A stretch of 64,000 nt of DNA from Psychrobacillus insolitus (GCF_003254155.1 NZ_QKZI01000008.1:1-64000), one strand, 5' to 3'. Shown: positions 34,064 to 43,280, counted from the stretch's first letter. Notes: generated by a model from the letters alone, not told the origin. Numbers and translations: made by a program.

Positions 34064-34744
34064 ATGATTGGCACGATTGTGAATACAATAGCCATTTTAG
34101 TAGGTAGTGTAGTCGGAAGTTATTTAAAGAAAGGGATTAAGGAAGAATACAAATCTGCTTTATTCACAGCGATGGGGTTTGCTGCTGTTGCTCTTGGTGT
34201 AAACGCTATTGTACAGAACATGCCGAATAGCGCATATCCCGTATTATTTATCGCAAGTTTAGCAATTGGAGGATTAGTAGGAACGATTATAGATATCGAT
34301 GCAAAATTTCAACAGCTTGTCGGCCGATTTTCGCAATCTGATTTAAGTAAAGGCCTATCAACAGCAATTTTACTTTTTTGTATCGGGACTTTATCGATTT
34401 TAGGTCCAGTAGAAAGTGCTTTAAATAATAATCATACATATTTATTTACAAATGCAACACTTGATTTGGTGACGTCGTTGGCGTTAGCGGCAACATATGG
34501 TATTGGCATAGCGTTTGCCGCTGTTGTGTTATTCGTTTGGCAAACTTCCATTTACATAAGTGCACAGTACATAGAGCCATTTTTAACGGATGCCTTAATG
34601 ACGGAAGTATCAATTGTTGGAGGCATTTTAATATTAAGTTCAGGGCTATCGATTTTAGGAATTAAAGATAGTAAATCGTTAAATATGCTACCAGCTTTGT
34701 TAGTACCTGTATTTTGGTTTGTTGGACTAGCATTGTTTACCTAA
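34064..34744 (+). CDS. DUF554 family membrane protein
   Basis: This 226-residue protein has about seven membrane helices and the DUF554 start IGTIVNTIAILVGSVVGSYL, found in YdfK of B. subtilis and YqgA of E. coli. The family has no assigned function; a transport role is assumed. GTAGAGGAGTGG precedes the ATG. It seems to be a single gene. A collapsed dispersed repeat follows instead of a clear terminator. Confidence 0.85.
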   Translation: MIGTIVNTIAILVGSVVGSYLKKGIKEEYKSALFTAMGFAAVALGVNAIVQNMPNSAYPVLFIASLAIGGLVGTIIDIDAKFQQLVGRFSQSDLSKGLSTAILLFCIGTLSILGPVESALNNNHTYLFTNATLDLVTSLALAATYGIGIAFAAVVLFVWQTSIYISAQYIEPFLTDALMTEVSIVGGILILSSGLSILGIKDSKSLNMLPALLVPVFWFVGLALFT

Positions 34745-34795
34745 AAGAAATAGGGAGTATTATTTACGTTCAGACACATCATGTTTTTCGACATA

Positions 34796-34820
34796 GTGTC
34801 TAGCTCCAGCGCTTTTCTTA
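34796..34820 (+). repeat. collapsed copy of the ~120-bp dispersed repeat
   Basis: TGTCTAGCTCCAGCGC is the left end of the repeat and GCGCTTTTCTTA is its right end. They are fused at the shared GCGC, as if the interior had been deleted between short inverted ends. Confidence 0.6.
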
Positions 34821-34872
34821 TTCCTGTATTTTCTGATTATTCGTTATATAATAATAGATGGAGGTTGATAAT

Positions 34873-35847
34873 ATGAAAGCAATTCAAGTAACAGAGTTCG
34901 GCGGACCAGAACTATTACATTATAAAGAAATTGAAGACGTTATAGCAGGAAAGGGAGAAGTTTGCGTCAAATTATATGCTGCTGGGGTAAATCCAAGTGA
35001 TACATATACTTTAACAGGTACCTATTCCTTTGTTCCACAGTTACCTTATACACCAGGTGTAGATGGGGCTGGTATTGTGGAAGCAGTTGGAGAAGGGGTA
35101 ACGAATGTTCGTGTGGGTGACCGCGTATTTATTGCTTCAATGAAAAAAGGGGGTACTGGCACCTTTGCATCAAAAATCGTTTGTGAGGAGGCTTCAATTC
35201 ACCCATTACCTGAAGCTGTAACATTTGAGCAGGGGGCAGCACTAGGTGTACCTGCTCTAACAGCTTATCGTGCACTATTCCAACGGGCAGGTTTAAGAGA
35301 AGGACAGACCGTGTTAATTCACGGTGCGAGTGGTGGGGTTGGTCTGCAAGCTGTGCAAATGGCTAAAGCAGTAGGTGCTCAAGTAATCGGAACAGCTAGT
35401 AAGCCACAAGGAAAAGAATTAGTTAAACAAGCTGGTGCGGATACAGTCATAGATCATGTAACAGATGAAACAATTCAATCTGTACTTGACGTAACAGGTG
35501 GCAAGGGACCAGATGTTATTATCGAATTTTTAGCGAACGTCAATTTAGAGACGGATTTAAAAATGATTGCGCAATTTGGTAAAATCGTTATCATTGGAAA
35601 CCGCGGGTCTATTGAAATCAATCCACGTCTAGCAATGCAAAAGGAATGTGATATTTTAGCAACGGCTTTATGGAACACACCACAAGAGGATTATGCAAAA
35701 TTGATTGAGGGTGTTGGTGACATGCTTGCAAATGGTGCCTTACGTCCGATCATTGGTAAAACATTACCACTTGAACAGGCAAGTGAAGCATTTGAAATTA
35801 TTGCAAAAGGTTTTAGTAACGGTAAACTTGTATTAACAATTAAATAA
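34873..35847 (+). CDS. quinone oxidoreductase-like zinc-independent MDR enzyme
   Basis: This 324-residue medium-chain reductase starts MKAIQVTEFGGPE and has GVNPSDTY, the GVDGAGIVEAVGEGV loop and the NADPH-binding HGASGGVG near residue 145. The catalytic zinc Cys and structural zinc Cys cluster of alcohol dehydrogenases are absent, as in the QOR/crotonyl-CoA-reductase group. It probably reduces a quinone or enone with NADPH. GATGGAGG precedes the ATG; the first in-frame ATG overlaps that ribosome binding site. It faces the aromatic operon tail, with a terminator between. Confidence 0.87.
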   Translation: MKAIQVTEFGGPELLHYKEIEDVIAGKGEVCVKLYAAGVNPSDTYTLTGTYSFVPQLPYTPGVDGAGIVEAVGEGVTNVRVGDRVFIASMKKGGTGTFASKIVCEEASIHPLPEAVTFEQGAALGVPALTAYRALFQRAGLREGQTVLIHGASGGVGLQAVQMAKAVGAQVIGTASKPQGKELVKQAGADTVIDHVTDETIQSVLDVTGGKGPDVIIEFLANVNLETDLKMIAQFGKIVIIGNRGSIEINPRLAMQKECDILATALWNTPQEDYAKLIEGVGDMLANGALRPIIGKTLPLEQASEAFEIIAKGFSNGKLVLTIK

Positions 35848-35848
35848 C

Positions 35849-35879
35849 AAAAAAGCACTCATTAGTTGAGTGCTTTTTT
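35849..35879. terminator. terminator between quinone reductase and aromatic operon
   Basis: AAAAAAGCACTCA pairs perfectly with TGAGTGCTTTTTT around a short loop. It stops the plus-strand reductase transcript and may also act on the minus strand. Confidence 0.9.
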
Positions 35880-35937
35880 CATACTACGGATAAAAGATTA
35901 ACTTTCGCTTCTCTTCGTTCAGCTCCGAAGAAGTACG

Positions 35938-36720
35938 CTAAAGGGTTCCTATTGCTCTAACCCATTCTATTTTAATAGATTGACTCCATTGATTGAAATC
36001 GTGCGTAAACTTTGCTTCCTTTTCATTTAACACTCGCGCATTACATGAAATTATTTCGTTATTATAATGTAATTTCACTGCGTATTGTCCAGGTGCTGGT
36101 AAAGAATAGAATGGTAATAGACCGTTTTGAGGACACCAATTCACTGTATATAATTTCCCTAACAATTTTTGGAGTATGGAAATATTTCCTTTTGCTAAAG
36201 CTTGACGAATACGTGTTGAACTAATTTTCTCTCCATTATATTCCATTAGCTCTACTACAGATACTTGAAAATTTCCTTCTCCTTGTTTTTTCAGTGAATG
36301 TGTACACCCACTACCTCGGGAACCATAGTGAAAATCAGGCCCACATACAACATGCATTGCATTTAATCCTATCAAAAAACTTTGTACGAAATCAGCAGAA
36401 GGAAGGCTTGCGATGTCACGGTCAAAGTGAACTAAAAACAATGTATCGATACCAAGCTCCGCAAGTAGTGCTTGTTTATCTTCAAGCGGCATTAAATATT
36501 GAAATGAATTGGGTAGATCTGTTAATATCGTTTTTGGATGTGGAAAAAAGCTCATTACCGCTACTGGAACTTCATAAACTCCAGCTAAACGTTTAGCCTC
36601 TTGAATGACGGATAAGTGGCCTTTATGCAAACCATCAAAAAAGCCAATTGCCAGGACTTGCTGTTGAAATTGATTTTGCCATTGTGACATAGTTTGACTC
36701 GTTAAGTGAATTGTTTGCAT
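35938..36720 (-). CDS. RibF-like FAD synthetase (adenylyltransferase) without flavokinase domain
   Basis: This 260-residue protein has the nucleotidyltransferase motif GFFDGLHKGH at residues 26-35 and a second motif ISSTRIRQAL near 167-176, both typical of the FMN adenylyltransferase half of RibF. The normal C-terminal riboflavin kinase domain (~120 residues with a GKPTAN-like motif) is missing. The last ~70 residues only faintly resemble it. It would convert FMN to FAD. It is the last gene of the aromatic operon, so it probably supplies FAD to the operon's monooxygenase and reductase (inference). GGGAGGG lies upstream of the ATG. Confidence 0.8.
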   Translation of the reverse strand: MQTIHLTSQTMSQWQNQFQQQVLAIGFFDGLHKGHLSVIQEAKRLAGVYEVPVAVMSFFPHPKTILTDLPNSFQYLMPLEDKQALLAELGIDTLFLVHFDRDIASLPSADFVQSFLIGLNAMHVVCGPDFHYGSRGSGCTHSLKKQGEGNFQVSVVELMEYNGEKISSTRIRQALAKGNISILQKLLGKLYTVNWCPQNGLLPFYSLPAPGQYAVKLHYNNEIISCNARVLNEKEAKFTHDFNQWSQSIKIEWVRAIGTL

Positions 36721-36736
36721 AAAATGCCCTCCCGCA

Positions 36737-37744
36737 TTAAATTTGAACTGCTAATCTTTGAGCAACATCATAAATTAAATCCTCTTGGCCACCAATTGCT
36801 TTTATACGACCTAGTTCAACCAAAATATCGCGTTCGTCAACACCAAAACGTTTAGCGGCAACCTGGGTATGTAAAAGAAAACTTGAATACACACCTGAAT
36901 AGCCCATGATTAAGCTTGAACCTGTTATTTCTTGTGGTCTTGGCATATATTTTGCTACAACATCATTTGCTACATCCATGATTTTATAAAAATCAATGCC
37001 TGTTTGATACCCAAGTCGATCTAGAACTGCTACCATAACCTCGGTTTGTGTGTTCCCACTTCCAGCACCTAAAGCACGTAAACTGCCATCGATAAATGTA
37101 GCACCTGCTTCAACTGCTGCAACCGTATTCGCCATAGCCATGGATAAATTATTATGCCCATGGAAACCAATTTCACAGCCAACCGATTGTTTTAATGCAG
37201 AAATACGATTAGTAACATCCTGAGGTAACATATAACCTGCAGAGTCTGTTACATAAATGACCTCGGCACCATAGCTTTCGAATAGTTTAGCTTGTTCTAC
37301 AATTTTTTCTACTGATGCCATATGAGACATCATTAAAAATCCAACTGTTTTTAAACCTAGTTCCCGGCCTAGTGCAATATGCTGAGCTGCAACATCTGCT
37401 TCTGTAACATGCGTTGCTACTCGTACCATTTTGGCACCTGCTTTTACGGCATCTTGTAAATCACCCTTAACACCTATACCAGGAATTAACAGTACTGAGA
37501 CTTCTGCTTGCTTACACTCATCTGCTGCAATTTCGATTAACTTTAGCTCGTCATGTGTAGACAGTCCGTACTGTAAAGACGATCCGCCGAGGCCATCTCC
37601 ATGAGATACTTCAAAATAGCGAACGCCTGCTTCATCTAGGCCTCTTGCTGTTTCACGCACTTGTTGCGGTGTGAAAGCATGAGACATCGAATGGCTTCCA
37701 TCACGAAGTGTTACGTCTAAAATTTCAAATGATTTCTTTTCCAT
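36737..37744 (-). CDS. dmpG: 4-hydroxy-2-oxovalerate aldolase
   Basis: This 335-residue TIM-barrel aldolase has LDVTLRDGSHSMSH at the start and the metal-site GFHGHNNLSMA near the middle, as in DmpG/BphI/MhpE. It splits 4-hydroxy-2-oxovalerate into pyruvate and acetaldehyde. The C-terminal domain interacts with the acylating aldehyde dehydrogenase encoded just before it in the operon, so acetaldehyde is channelled. The ribosome binding site AAGGAGATG fits. The gene gap is 12 bp. Confidence 0.94.
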   Translation of the reverse strand: MEKKSFEILDVTLRDGSHSMSHAFTPQQVRETARGLDEAGVRYFEVSHGDGLGGSSLQYGLSTHDELKLIEIAADECKQAEVSVLLIPGIGVKGDLQDAVKAGAKMVRVATHVTEADVAAQHIALGRELGLKTVGFLMMSHMASVEKIVEQAKLFESYGAEVIYVTDSAGYMLPQDVTNRISALKQSVGCEIGFHGHNNLSMAMANTVAAVEAGATFIDGSLRALGAGSGNTQTEVMVAVLDRLGYQTGIDFYKIMDVANDVVAKYMPRPQEITGSSLIMGYSGVYSSFLLHTQVAAKRFGVDERDILVELGRIKAIGGQEDLIYDVAQRLAVQI

Positions 37745-37756
37745 TTGTTCATCTCC

Positions 37757-38638
37757 TTACGCTTTAGTCGCTAATAATTCTTTTGCCATTTCATTCGCTA
37801 CTTTAGCGGCTGCAGCGGTCATGATATCTAAGTTACCTGAATAGGCAGGGAAGAAGTCACCCGCACCCTCAACCTCTAAAAAGACCGATACACGCTGTCC
37901 GTCAAATTGTGGTGCCCCGCGCAAGCGATAGCCTGGTACGTATTCTTGAACATCCGTTACCATTTTCTCAATTGAGGCGATAACTGCTGCTTCATCGAAA
38001 TTTTTATCTTTGATTAATGCATTTACAGTGTCACGCATAATAACTGGTGGCTCTGCAGGGTTTAAAATAATAATCGCTTTTCCTTTTTCAGCTCCACCAA
38101 CAACTTCAATTGCTCGTGCTGTTGTATGTGTAAACTCGTCAATGTTGGCACGTGTACCCGGACCTGCGCTTTTACTAGCAACAGTAGCCACAATTTCCGC
38201 GTATTCCACAGGTACAATTCGACTAATTGCATAAACAATTGGAATTGTTGCTTGTCCACCACATGTAACCATGTTGACATTTGACGATTCGAAATTAGCT
38301 TTTAGATTAACAGGTGGTACAGTAAATGGACCGATTGCAGCTGGCGTTAAATCAATCACTTTCTTACCAGCTGCCGTTAGTAAATCACTATGCACTTTAT
38401 GTGCATATGCACTCGTCGCATCAAACACGATGTCGACTAAATCCAATTGCTTCATTAACCCATCAATTCCATTTGAAATGACTGTATAGCCTGCATCTTG
38501 CGCGCGTTTTAGTCCTTCAGAATCTGGATCGATCCCTACCATGACACTCATTTCTAGTGAGTCGCAGCGTTCAATTTTATACATTAAATCCGTCCCGATA
38601 TTTCCTGAACCTATTATTCCGACTTTTAATTTGTTCAT
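37757..38638 (-). CDS. dmpF: acetaldehyde dehydrogenase (acetylating)
   Basis: This 293-residue enzyme has an NAD-binding GSGNIGTDL motif near residue 10, the catalytic Cys in [10 protein letters not shown] and the dimer or channel segment [19 protein letters not shown]. It oxidises acetaldehyde to acetyl-CoA and works in complex with the aldolase encoded downstream. It is coupled to the hydratase gene by an ATGA overlap. Confidence 0.94.
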   Translation of the reverse strand: MNKLKVGIIGSGNIGTDLMYKIERCDSLEMSVMVGIDPDSEGLKRAQDAGYTVISNGIDGLMKQLDLVDIVFDATSAYAHKVHSDLLTAAGKKVIDLTPAAIGPFTVPPVNLKANFESSNVNMVTCGGQATIPIVYAISRIVPVEYAEIVATVASKSAGPGTRANIDEFTHTTARAIEVVGGAEKGKAIIILNPAEPPVIMRDTVNALIKDKNFDEAAVIASIEKMVTDVQEYVPGYRLRGAPQFDGQRVSVFLEVEGAGDFFPAYSGNLDIMTAAAAKVANEMAKELLATKA

Positions 38639-39426
38639 TGTTTCACCTCTGCCTTTTGAAATGAAATACTTACTTCCCCTAATTTACCGAAGTCTGCCTT
38701 AAAGTGGTCGCCATTTGTAAATGGCAATGCTTTGGATAATGCACCTGATAAGACAAACATGCCTGGTTGAATGCTAATATCATAACTACTCACTTCATTT
38801 GCTAACCAGACTACCGCATTTAAAGGGTTTCCTAGTACTGCATCACTGGTTGCTTTATCAATGCATTCATCATTTTTATATACTGTCATGCCTATATTAG
38901 CGATATCAATATTCGATAATTGGGTTTTTCGAGTACCTAATACTGCGCCAGCCGACGATCCATTATCTGCAACTGTGTCTTCAAACTTAATACGCCAATC
39001 TTCTATTCGACTATCAATAATTTCAATTGACGGTACGACATAGTCTGTAGCATCAATCACGTCTTGGATCGTCACATTCGGTCCTTTTAGTGCTTCCTTA
39101 AAGACAAAGGCAATTTCAAATTCTACTTTTGGCTGTATAAATCGTTCTGTATCAATCGCTATATTCTCTTGAAAAATCATCGTATCTAAAATGAATCCAT
39201 AATCGGGTGTATGCACATTTAACATTTCTTGCATCACTTTGCTCGTTAAACCAATTTTTAAGCCTTTTACAACGGCTCCTTCGCTTACTTTTTGCTCTAT
39301 TTGATGCAGTTGAATGCGGTAGGCATCATCAGCAGTAATATTTGGTTCACTTTCAGTTAATGGGGCAATGGGCTGTTTAGACAGCTCTGCATTTAGTAGC
39401 TTTTGTGCTATCGCCTGAATTTCCAT
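38635..39426 (-). CDS. 2-keto-4-pentenoate hydratase
   Basis: This 263-residue fumarylacetoacetate-hydrolase-like protein has the metal ligands in [13 protein letters not shown] and the [14 protein letters not shown] segment, as in MhpD/BphH/DmpE. It adds water to 2-hydroxypenta-2,4-dienoate to give 4-hydroxy-2-oxovalerate, the substrate of the aldolase. The related 4-oxalocrotonate decarboxylase (DmpH) has a similar sequence, but the operon has no tautomerase or semialdehyde dehydrogenase, so hydratase is more likely. Confidence 0.88.
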   Translation of the reverse strand: MEIQAIAQKLLNAELSKQPIAPLTESEPNITADDAYRIQLHQIEQKVSEGAVVKGLKIGLTSKVMQEMLNVHTPDYGFILDTMIFQENIAIDTERFIQPKVEFEIAFVFKEALKGPNVTIQDVIDATDYVVPSIEIIDSRIEDWRIKFEDTVADNGSSAGAVLGTRKTQLSNIDIANIGMTVYKNDECIDKATSDAVLGNPLNAVVWLANEVSSYDISIQPGMFVLSGALSKALPFTNGDHFKADFGKLGEVSISFQKAEVKQ

Positions 39427-39438
39427 GATCTCACCTAC

Positions 39439-39912
39439 TTATAATTTATTTATTTCAAGTGCTTTTACTTCGCTGTATTGTCCACCAAAGAAAAGAAGTG
39501 GATTTTTTTCTTCTAGCTTAAGATCAGTTACTCTTCCTATAAATAGTGTATGGTCGCCTTCTTCATATACAGATGCTACTTCACACGTTATTTGTGCAAT
39601 TGCACCATCTATTACAGGTAGACCATCTAAAGTACCGAATTGTACTTCTCCTTGAGGCTTTCCAGCAAAATGCTGTGAAACCAGTTGTTGATCTTCAGCT
39701 AAAATATTGACCGCAAATCTCTTCGACTGCGTTACCTTATCTAAAAAGCGTGCATATTTTCCTACTGAAATCACAACTAATTTCGGATCTAATGAAACAG
39801 ACATAAAGGCATTCGCTGTCATTCCATGAATGTCCCCTTCATGAATTGTTGTTAATACCGTTACGCCCGTTGCAAATTTACCCATCGCTTTTCTGAATAA
39901 TAAATCATCCAT
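39439..39912 (-). CDS. flavin reductase of a two-component monooxygenase
   Basis: This 157-residue flavin reductase-like protein has MGKFATGVTVLTT, TANAFMSVSLDPKLV and the late LFFGGQYSEV, as in HsaB/HpaC/NtaB. It reduces FAD or FMN with NAD(P)H and passes it to the oxygenase encoded at the head of the same operon. A truncated copy of its 5' end, including the ribosome binding site region, lies in the divergent intergenic region ~3.7 kb away. TAAAGGAG precedes the ATG. Confidence 0.9.
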   Translation of the reverse strand: MDDLLFRKAMGKFATGVTVLTTIHEGDIHGMTANAFMSVSLDPKLVVISVGKYARFLDKVTQSKRFAVNILAEDQQLVSQHFAGKPQGEVQFGTLDGLPVIDGAIAQITCEVASVYEEGDHTLFIGRVTDLKLEEKNPLLFFGGQYSEVKALEINKL

Positions 39913-39946
39913 TTTACATTCTCCTTTAAATTGTGATATTAAGCTA

Positions 39947-39979
39947 AAGTAAACACGAGAACTGTCCCCGTGCTTACAC
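39947..39979. repeat. REP-like hairpin between operon genes
   Basis: AAGTAAACACG and CGTGCTTAC(A)CTT pair around AGAACTGTCCC. The GAACTGTCCCCGTG core is like REP-type palindromes I remember from other Firmicutes, but only one copy is seen here. Confidence 0.3.
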
Positions 39980-39984
39980 TTGTT

Positions 39985-40809
39985 TCAGATTTTAAGAAAA
40001 GCCAGGATATGGTCAATAAACGGTTCTGTTTTTTCTATTTGTGTCCAGTGGCCACACTCATTAAATAAATGTAACTCGGCATGAGGTAGTAGCTGCATAA
40101 ATTTATAACTTGTTTCTTCAAATGGAATTACTTGATCATTCAGGCCGTGGAATAGTAAAGTTTCCGTTTTAATATTTTTAATTTCTTCGTCCGAAAGTGC
40201 AAGTTCATCCAATCTTTCTTGTCTTGAATCATAGAACATCGCTGCAAAAGCGTCCCTGGATTCGGGTTTGATACTCGCTTCATAACGCATACGTACAAGT
40301 TCTTCATTATTAGCTGCATCTTGATTATAGGAGAACAATTGAATCAATTCTTGCATGGATTCAAAGCTAGGATCGTACCCCCATACACGATCTAAACCAT
40401 AGGATACTTTATGCTTAACCCCTACGCTGCCCATTAAAATTAACTTTTTCACTAAATCAGGTCTTCTTTGTGCTACATGAAGGGAAAGCGCTCCGCCGAA
40501 AGAATTCCCTACTAAATACACTGGTCCATCTGATACTTCCTCAATAAAACCAATTAGATGGTTTACCCACAAATCAAGGGTGTATTCATCTTTCGAAAGT
40601 TTATCTGTTTCACCAAACCCAACAATGTCCGGTGCAAATACATGTAGGGATTCACTTAAACGGGGAATAACGAGTCTCCAGTTTGCAAATGCTGACACGC
40701 CGGGACCAGAACCATGTATTAAAATCATTGTTTCTTTATTCCCAGAACCTTCTTCATGATAATGCGTATTAATACCATTAACTTTCATATGTTTTGAACT
40801 TATTTCCAA
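39985..40809 (-). CDS. meta-cleavage product hydrolase (alpha/beta hydrolase)
   Basis: This 274-residue alpha/beta hydrolase has oxyanion-loop IHGSGPGVSAFANW, the nucleophile elbow GNSFGG, an Asp in GLNDQVIP and a late His in NECGHWTQIE. The GSGPG and F-A-N-W pattern is typical of MhpC/BphD/HsaD C-C bond hydrolases. These cut the ring-fission ketone into 2-hydroxypenta-2,4-dienoate plus a carboxylic acid. The start is TTG with AGGAGGG upstream. The required substrate is a 3-substituted catechol fission product, which narrows the pathway's starting compound. Confidence 0.9.
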   Translation of the reverse strand: MEISSKHMKVNGINTHYHEEGSGNKETMILIHGSGPGVSAFANWRLVIPRLSESLHVFAPDIVGFGETDKLSKDEYTLDLWVNHLIGFIEEVSDGPVYLVGNSFGGALSLHVAQRRPDLVKKLILMGSVGVKHKVSYGLDRVWGYDPSFESMQELIQLFSYNQDAANNEELVRMRYEASIKPESRDAFAAMFYDSRQERLDELALSDEEIKNIKTETLLFHGLNDQVIPFEETSYKFMQLLPHAELHLFNECGHWTQIEKTEPFIDHILAFLKI

Positions 40810-40889
40810 GTGAAACCCTCCTAGTGCCTTTTCTACAAGGCTTTATAAATAACGATCAACTAAATATAATTGGCTAACTACTAAAATAA

Positions 40890-40936
40890 GGAAGCATGAA
40901 GGAGGAATGCAGCTCATCCTTCCTCTTTCATGTTCC
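40890..40936 (-). terminator. intercistronic hairpin, possible partial terminator
   Basis: GGAACATGAAAGAGGA pairs with TCCTCCTTCATGCTTCC on the minus strand with two small bulges. It lies between the dioxygenase and hydrolase genes, with only a short T-rich tail. It may reduce or stabilise downstream expression. Confidence 0.5.
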
Positions 40937-41004
40937 TGATATATATTACTTTCAATCAAATTATTCGGGTGGTGTCCTTTATACTGCAATTTACCGTGCA
41001 AGAG

Positions 41005-41979
41005 TTATTTTTCTACTAGCTCTTTGCTTCTTATCGGAGTTCCATATGTGAAGAACTCTTGAGGCAATTGCGTACCATGCCATAGAATAGCTTGATCTAT
41101 ACCTTTCACATCCCATTCGATTGTTTTCCAATCTGGGTCAAAGATTAGATAGCCTGAATCGCCAAACAGCTCAATACGATTTCCACCTGGTTCCATAACA
41201 TACATACATTGTGCCTGAGATACGCCATGTTTTATTGGACTTACTTCAATTTCGTATCCGCTATCAATTAGCAGGTCTGAAACATCGGATAAATGTTGTG
41301 GATAGCCATACCAGTAACAAAGGTGGTGAAGACGCCCTTTTTCTCCTAATGCATCGCCCATAATAGCAACATCATGAACCAAGTTACTAACACTTAACCA
41401 AGCAGCAATATCTGTTTTATCCTCAGCTAAAATACGTTCGCGAACTTTAAAGCCCAGTGCTTCTTCTAAAAATTCAACATTTTTATTTGTTTCACTTGCC
41501 AGTAAATTAACATGGTCGATACGACGAACAGGAACACCGCGATTTGGACGTTTTTGCGGACGATTTAATAATGGTGTTTTCTGATCTTCAGGTGCTTGAT
41601 AATATTCAACATCCCAGAATACTTCCATCAAATGACCATCAGGTGAGTTGAATTGATATGCACGTCCATGACCGACATCTCCGTCAATCCAACCAATACC
41701 GTAGCCCATTTTTTCAATCTGAGCTACGCGGCGCTCAAGTGCTTGAGCAGATGTAGCTCTTAGAGAAAGGTGACCTAAACCAGCCTCATGATGTTCCGTG
41801 AGAATTAATGTATTATGGTAATGATCTTCATAAGCACGCATATAAACGGATTTACCTTGACGAGCTATTTCACTCATGCCTAACATTTCTCTAAAAAACT
41901 CTACAGATTCTTCTAATTTAGGGCTATAAAGCTCAACGTGTGCAAGATGTGCAATATCAAAAATATTTTCTTTTGTCAT
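41005..41979 (-). CDS. extradiol catechol 2,3-dioxygenase (VOC family)
   Basis: This 324-residue type I extradiol enzyme has two VOC modules. The iron ligands are His in VRRIDHVNLL, His in GRLHHLCYW and Glu in GGNRIELFGD, and the family tail YVMEPGGNRIELFGDSGY is clear. It opens catechols next to the hydroxyls using Fe(II) and O2. The ribosome binding site TTGGAGG places the start at MTKENIF. The order (oxygenase, dioxygenase, hydrolase) follows the catabolic steps. Confidence 0.92.
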   Translation of the reverse strand: MTKENIFDIAHLAHVELYSPKLEESVEFFREMLGMSEIARQGKSVYMRAYEDHYHNTLILTEHHEAGLGHLSLRATSAQALERRVAQIEKMGYGIGWIDGDVGHGRAYQFNSPDGHLMEVFWDVEYYQAPEDQKTPLLNRPQKRPNRGVPVRRIDHVNLLASETNKNVEFLEEALGFKVRERILAEDKTDIAAWLSVSNLVHDVAIMGDALGEKGRLHHLCYWYGYPQHLSDVSDLLIDSGYEIEVSPIKHGVSQAQCMYVMEPGGNRIELFGDSGYLIFDPDWKTIEWDVKGIDQAILWHGTQLPQEFFTYGTPIRSKELVEK

Positions 41980-42035
41980 TTTATTTTCCTCCAATAATTT
42001 CAGTTTTTTAGTTTTTATTTAATAGGATTACTAAT

Positions 42036-43247
42036 TTACCACATTGGATGTCCATCAAATCCTAGAACCGTTTTTCCGTATCCTACCATCGCGTCATCAT
42101 ATAAATGTGTTGGATGTGCAGCTACAGCTATTAAGTCACGAAGGAATCTTTCTGAATGCTGTTCTTTATACAATGAGTTACCGCCCAGTGTTACTAAAAT
42201 CTGAGTTGCCATTTCCGATGAAGTTTTAGCAATATGACCACGCATAGCGAATAATTGCTCACGCTCTTCTTCAGGTAAAACTCGTATACTATTTTCTTGA
42301 TAATAAGTTAATTTATTCATATATTCTTTCGCCATAAGTTGTAAAGAATATAACTTTATTTTAAATTCACCAAGTGCGCGCTGGGCAACACTATTGTCTT
42401 GTTCATTTGCATTTTTGTTATAAATACGAACGCGTCCTTTTGTCTTTGCTTCAAAATCATTAACGAGGCGTTCTAAACCACCAATTGCAATCTGTGAGAA
42501 TCCAGAGAAGAAATATGCTAAATAAGGTACATTAAATAGTTGATAGTCTTTATCGTAGTTTCCATCAGGTGCAGTAGCACCTTCAATTACTCTTTTTATC
42601 TGGAAAACTTTATCTGCTGGGACATAAACATCATCTACTTTAACTGCATTACTGCCTGTCCCGCGTAATCCAATAGGATTCCAGTTTTTGACAATTTCTA
42701 CATCTTTTTTATGGACGATATACAAGCCAAGTTCTGGTTCAGAACCATCTCTCATTTGGTGAATAGCGCCTAAAGCAATCCAATCAGACCACAATACGCC
42801 ACTACAGAAATTCCAAAGACCACTGATTCGATAACCTTTTCCATCAGGATCATCTGTAATTTTTCCAACCGGTGCAAAAACATCAGCTAGTAAAGCTTTA
42901 CTTTCGTATAATTCGTCTCGAGCCTCTTTTGGTAAAAATGCTGGCCAAGTGTCATGAATAATGGAGAAATAAGTTATCCATGCAGCTGAAACATTATGGT
43001 TGGCTACAGTTCGAATGATATCGCCAAAGGTATGAAAGTCTAATTCTTGACCACCATATTCTTTTGGTCTATGAAGATATTGAAATCCAGCTTCTTTGAT
43101 CTTTTCAATGACGATATCTGGTAATTGTGCATCAATATCTGCTTGTAATGCATGCTTTTCAGCTAATTCCCCAACCTCTTTAGCTTTTTGAAGTAACTCT
43201 TCTCTATTAATTGTTTTTTGCTGAACCTGTAAAGTACCAATCGTCAA
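42036..43247 (-). CDS. flavin-dependent aromatic monooxygenase, HsaA/acyl-CoA-dehydrogenase-like
   Basis: This 403-residue protein has the acyl-CoA-dehydrogenase fold: an N-terminal helical domain, a middle beta domain with NFCSGVLWSDWIALGA, and a C-terminal four-helix domain with TLGGNSLYKEQHSERFLRDL. Flavin-dependent monooxygenases such as HsaA, DszC and C2-HPA hydroxylase share this fold and use flavin reduced by a partner. Here the partner is encoded in the same operon. It would hydroxylate a phenol to a catechol. The TTG start was chosen because GGGGGG lies seven bases upstream. A consensus cre site lies 18 bp before the start. Confidence 0.85.
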   Translation of the reverse strand: MTIGTLQVQQKTINREELLQKAKEVGELAEKHALQADIDAQLPDIVIEKIKEAGFQYLHRPKEYGGQELDFHTFGDIIRTVANHNVSAAWITYFSIIHDTWPAFLPKEARDELYESKALLADVFAPVGKITDDPDGKGYRISGLWNFCSGVLWSDWIALGAIHQMRDGSEPELGLYIVHKKDVEIVKNWNPIGLRGTGSNAVKVDDVYVPADKVFQIKRVIEGATAPDGNYDKDYQLFNVPYLAYFFSGFSQIAIGGLERLVNDFEAKTKGRVRIYNKNANEQDNSVAQRALGEFKIKLYSLQLMAKEYMNKLTYYQENSIRVLPEEEREQLFAMRGHIAKTSSEMATQILVTLGGNSLYKEQHSERFLRDLIAVAAHPTHLYDDAMVGYGKTVLGFDGHPMW

Positions 43248-43264
43248 TTTAATTCCCCCCCATA

Positions 43265-43280
43265 TTGTAAGCGCAATCAT
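43265..43280 (-). promoter_or_regulatory. CcpA catabolite-repression (cre) site
   Basis: TTGTAAGCGCAATCAT matches the cre consensus WTGNAANCGNWNNCAW at every position. It lies between the predicted promoter and the start of the monooxygenase gene, where CcpA-HPr(Ser-P) binding would block elongation when preferred sugars are present. Confidence 0.75.
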
